Shown here in pieces: positions 62,998-64,000 of a DNA stretch of 64,000 bases. A program made the translations under genes and the position numbers. Positions within the stretch are counted from its first letter, which is position 1, and the number at the start of each line of letters is the position of its first letter. Location of the stretch: assembly GCF_003633615.1 (NCBI RefSeq), contig NZ_RBKU01000001.1:4836001-4900000 (forward strand), read 5' to 3'. Below the pieces are notes generated by a model that saw only the letters and a list, made by a program, of their open reading frames with translations, ran no database searches and was not told the DNA's origin. Source of the stretch: Mucilaginibacter gracilis (GTDB taxonomy: Bacteria > Bacteroidota > Bacteroidia > Sphingobacteriales > Sphingobacteriaceae).

Positions 62998-64000
62998 ATG
63001 TATCCATCAAGTATCACGATAATTTTGCCTTTTCTGGGCCATTTAGATATGAACGGATCTTTATTGATCGTTTTTTTCTTTTGTATCCTGGCGGTAATAG
63101 GTTTTGAATTCGTAAACGGGTTTCATGATACTGCAAATGCAGTAGCCACAGTAATCTATACCAAAGCACTAAAACCTGTTTATGCTATACCATGGTCTGG
63201 GGTCTGGAACTTTTTGGGTGTAGCTTTAGGAGGCGTAACCGTTGCTATGGGTATTTTAAAATTAGTACCCTTAGATAAACTAATGACCCTGCCCGTTAGC
63301 GTTGGCGCATGCCTGGTTTTATCCGTTTTATTAGCTTCTATTATCTGGAATTTGGGTACCTGGTACTTGGGCATACCCTGCTCCAGTTCTCACACCATGA
63401 TTGGGGCTATGATTGGCGCCGGCTTAGCTTTTACCTGGTATTATAACGGCCCGGGTGTTAATTGGGACAAAGCAGGCGAAATTGGTTCTTCACTTATCCT
63501 GTCCCCCATTGTAGGCTTCGGTGCCGCTGCATTACTTATGCTATTTTTAAAGCATGTAACTAAATCTCATGCTTTGTTTCATATCCCTTCCGGTGAAAAC
63601 GACCGGCCTCCTATTCATATCCGCCTTTTGCTCATCACAACATGTACTTTGGTTAGCTTTTTTCATGGCAGTAACGACGGGCAAAAGGGCGTTGGTTTAT
63701 TTATGCTGATATTAATTGCCTTTATGCCAGCCAGATTTGCTGTTAATCATGCTATTTCAAACGACAGGGTTTTAAAAGCACTTAACCAAAGCGAACAAGT
63801 TATTACTGCAAAACTTAACTATGCTACAAATAGCAAATCGGTATTGATGGATTTGAAGGCCAATATTGCCCGTACTAAAAGCTCATTAGCCGAAAAAAAT
63901 GAAAAAGAAGTTGCCAAAACCTATCGTTACCGCAAGCAGGTAGAAAGTGTAATTACTAACGTGCGGAGTTTACTGAAAGATAAAAAGGTAACTTTAAGCG
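62998..64000 (+). CDS. PiT-family inorganic phosphate transporter, 3' end outside window
   Basis: The frame is open from ATG 62998 to the right edge (334 residues visible). Hydrophobic helices with the two PiT signatures: GFEFVNGFHDTANAVATVIYTKAL near the start and SFFHGSNDGQKGVGLFML later. Between them IPCSSSHTMIGAMIGA. The end is a charged stretch, a cytoplasmic loop. PiT permeases import phosphate with H+ or Na+. It closes the phosphorus locus: phosphate freed by the secreted enzymes could enter here. Confidence 0.93.
   Translation, partial: MYPSSITIILPFLGHLDMNGSLLIVFFFCILAVIGFEFVNGFHDTANAVATVIYTKALKPVYAIPWSGVWNFLGVALGGVTVAMGILKLVPLDKLMTLPVSVGACLVLSVLLASIIWNLGTWYLGIPCSSSHTMIGAMIGAGLAFTWYYNGPGVNWDKAGEIGSSLILSPIVGFGAAALLMLFLKHVTKSHALFHIPSGENDRPPIHIRLLLITTCTLVSFFHGSNDGQKGVGLFMLILIAFMPARFAVNHAISNDRVLKALNQSEQVITAKLNYATNSKSVLMDLKANIARTKSSLAEKNEKEVAKTYRYRKQVESVITNVRSLLKDKKVTLS

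Noticed and set aside
1..64000. CRISPR arrays and rRNA genes
   Set aside because: No regularly spaced direct repeats of CRISPR type and no rRNA-like sequence were seen; the repeats found are palindromic pairs.

Overview
The window looks like Bacteroidota, family Sphingobacteriaceae, and probably a Mucilaginibacter relative. The evidence is TAnnTTTG -7 promoter boxes, leaderless or nearly leaderless starts, a SusC/SusD pair, DUF3857, DUF5686 and KirBac proteins, and a tRNA gene without an encoded CCA end. Genus is inferred from protein resemblance only; no search was run.

Positions 1-17115 are accessory DNA. The left edge (1-4768) has a TIR-like protein cut by the window edge, a protein with helical repeats and a caspase/CHAT-like His-Cys core, and two unknown exported or membrane proteins. 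Next come a decayed IS481 element (4770-5943), a cluster of small mobile-element genes including a J-domain protein (6775-8062), AlpA, and a P4-type tyrosine integrase. The integrase is preceded by a tRNA-3'-end-like sequence that includes CCA, which suggests a proteobacterial source. A Fic AMP-transferase, small HTH proteins, a serine recombinase with two cargo genes, and a frameshifted ISAs1 element (15258-16408) follow. The block ends at a tRNA gene with anticodon CAT (17116-17189).

Positions 17190-52650 are mostly chromosomal housekeeping. They hold a sphingolipid Delta4-desaturase-like enzyme, HAD and GT8 proteins, a DUF5686 outer-membrane protein, two RNA-helicase-like genes, ureG-ureD-nickel transporter, and argS with three arginine/citrulline enzymes. 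The trpDFBA operon follows, behind a trp attenuator with a Trp-Trp-Trp leader peptide. After it come a Kir-type potassium channel, aldo/keto reductase, threonine aldolase, queG, a DnaQ-like exonuclease, and a DUF3857 pair of which one member has lost its catalytic residues. Several intergenic gaps carry palindromic repeat families, and in places these supply start or stop codons.

Positions 52829-64000 form a phosphorus-scavenging locus: an XRE-cupin regulator, a PhnZ-type phosphonate-cleaving oxygenase, SusC and SusD, two secreted alkaline-phosphatase-superfamily enzymes, and a PiT phosphate permease. The susC gene is split by an intact IS982 element with a clean 8-bp duplication, so the uptake step is probably disabled in this strain. 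A SusCD-fed phosphonate/phosphoester utilisation locus is the best candidate here for a little-described system.
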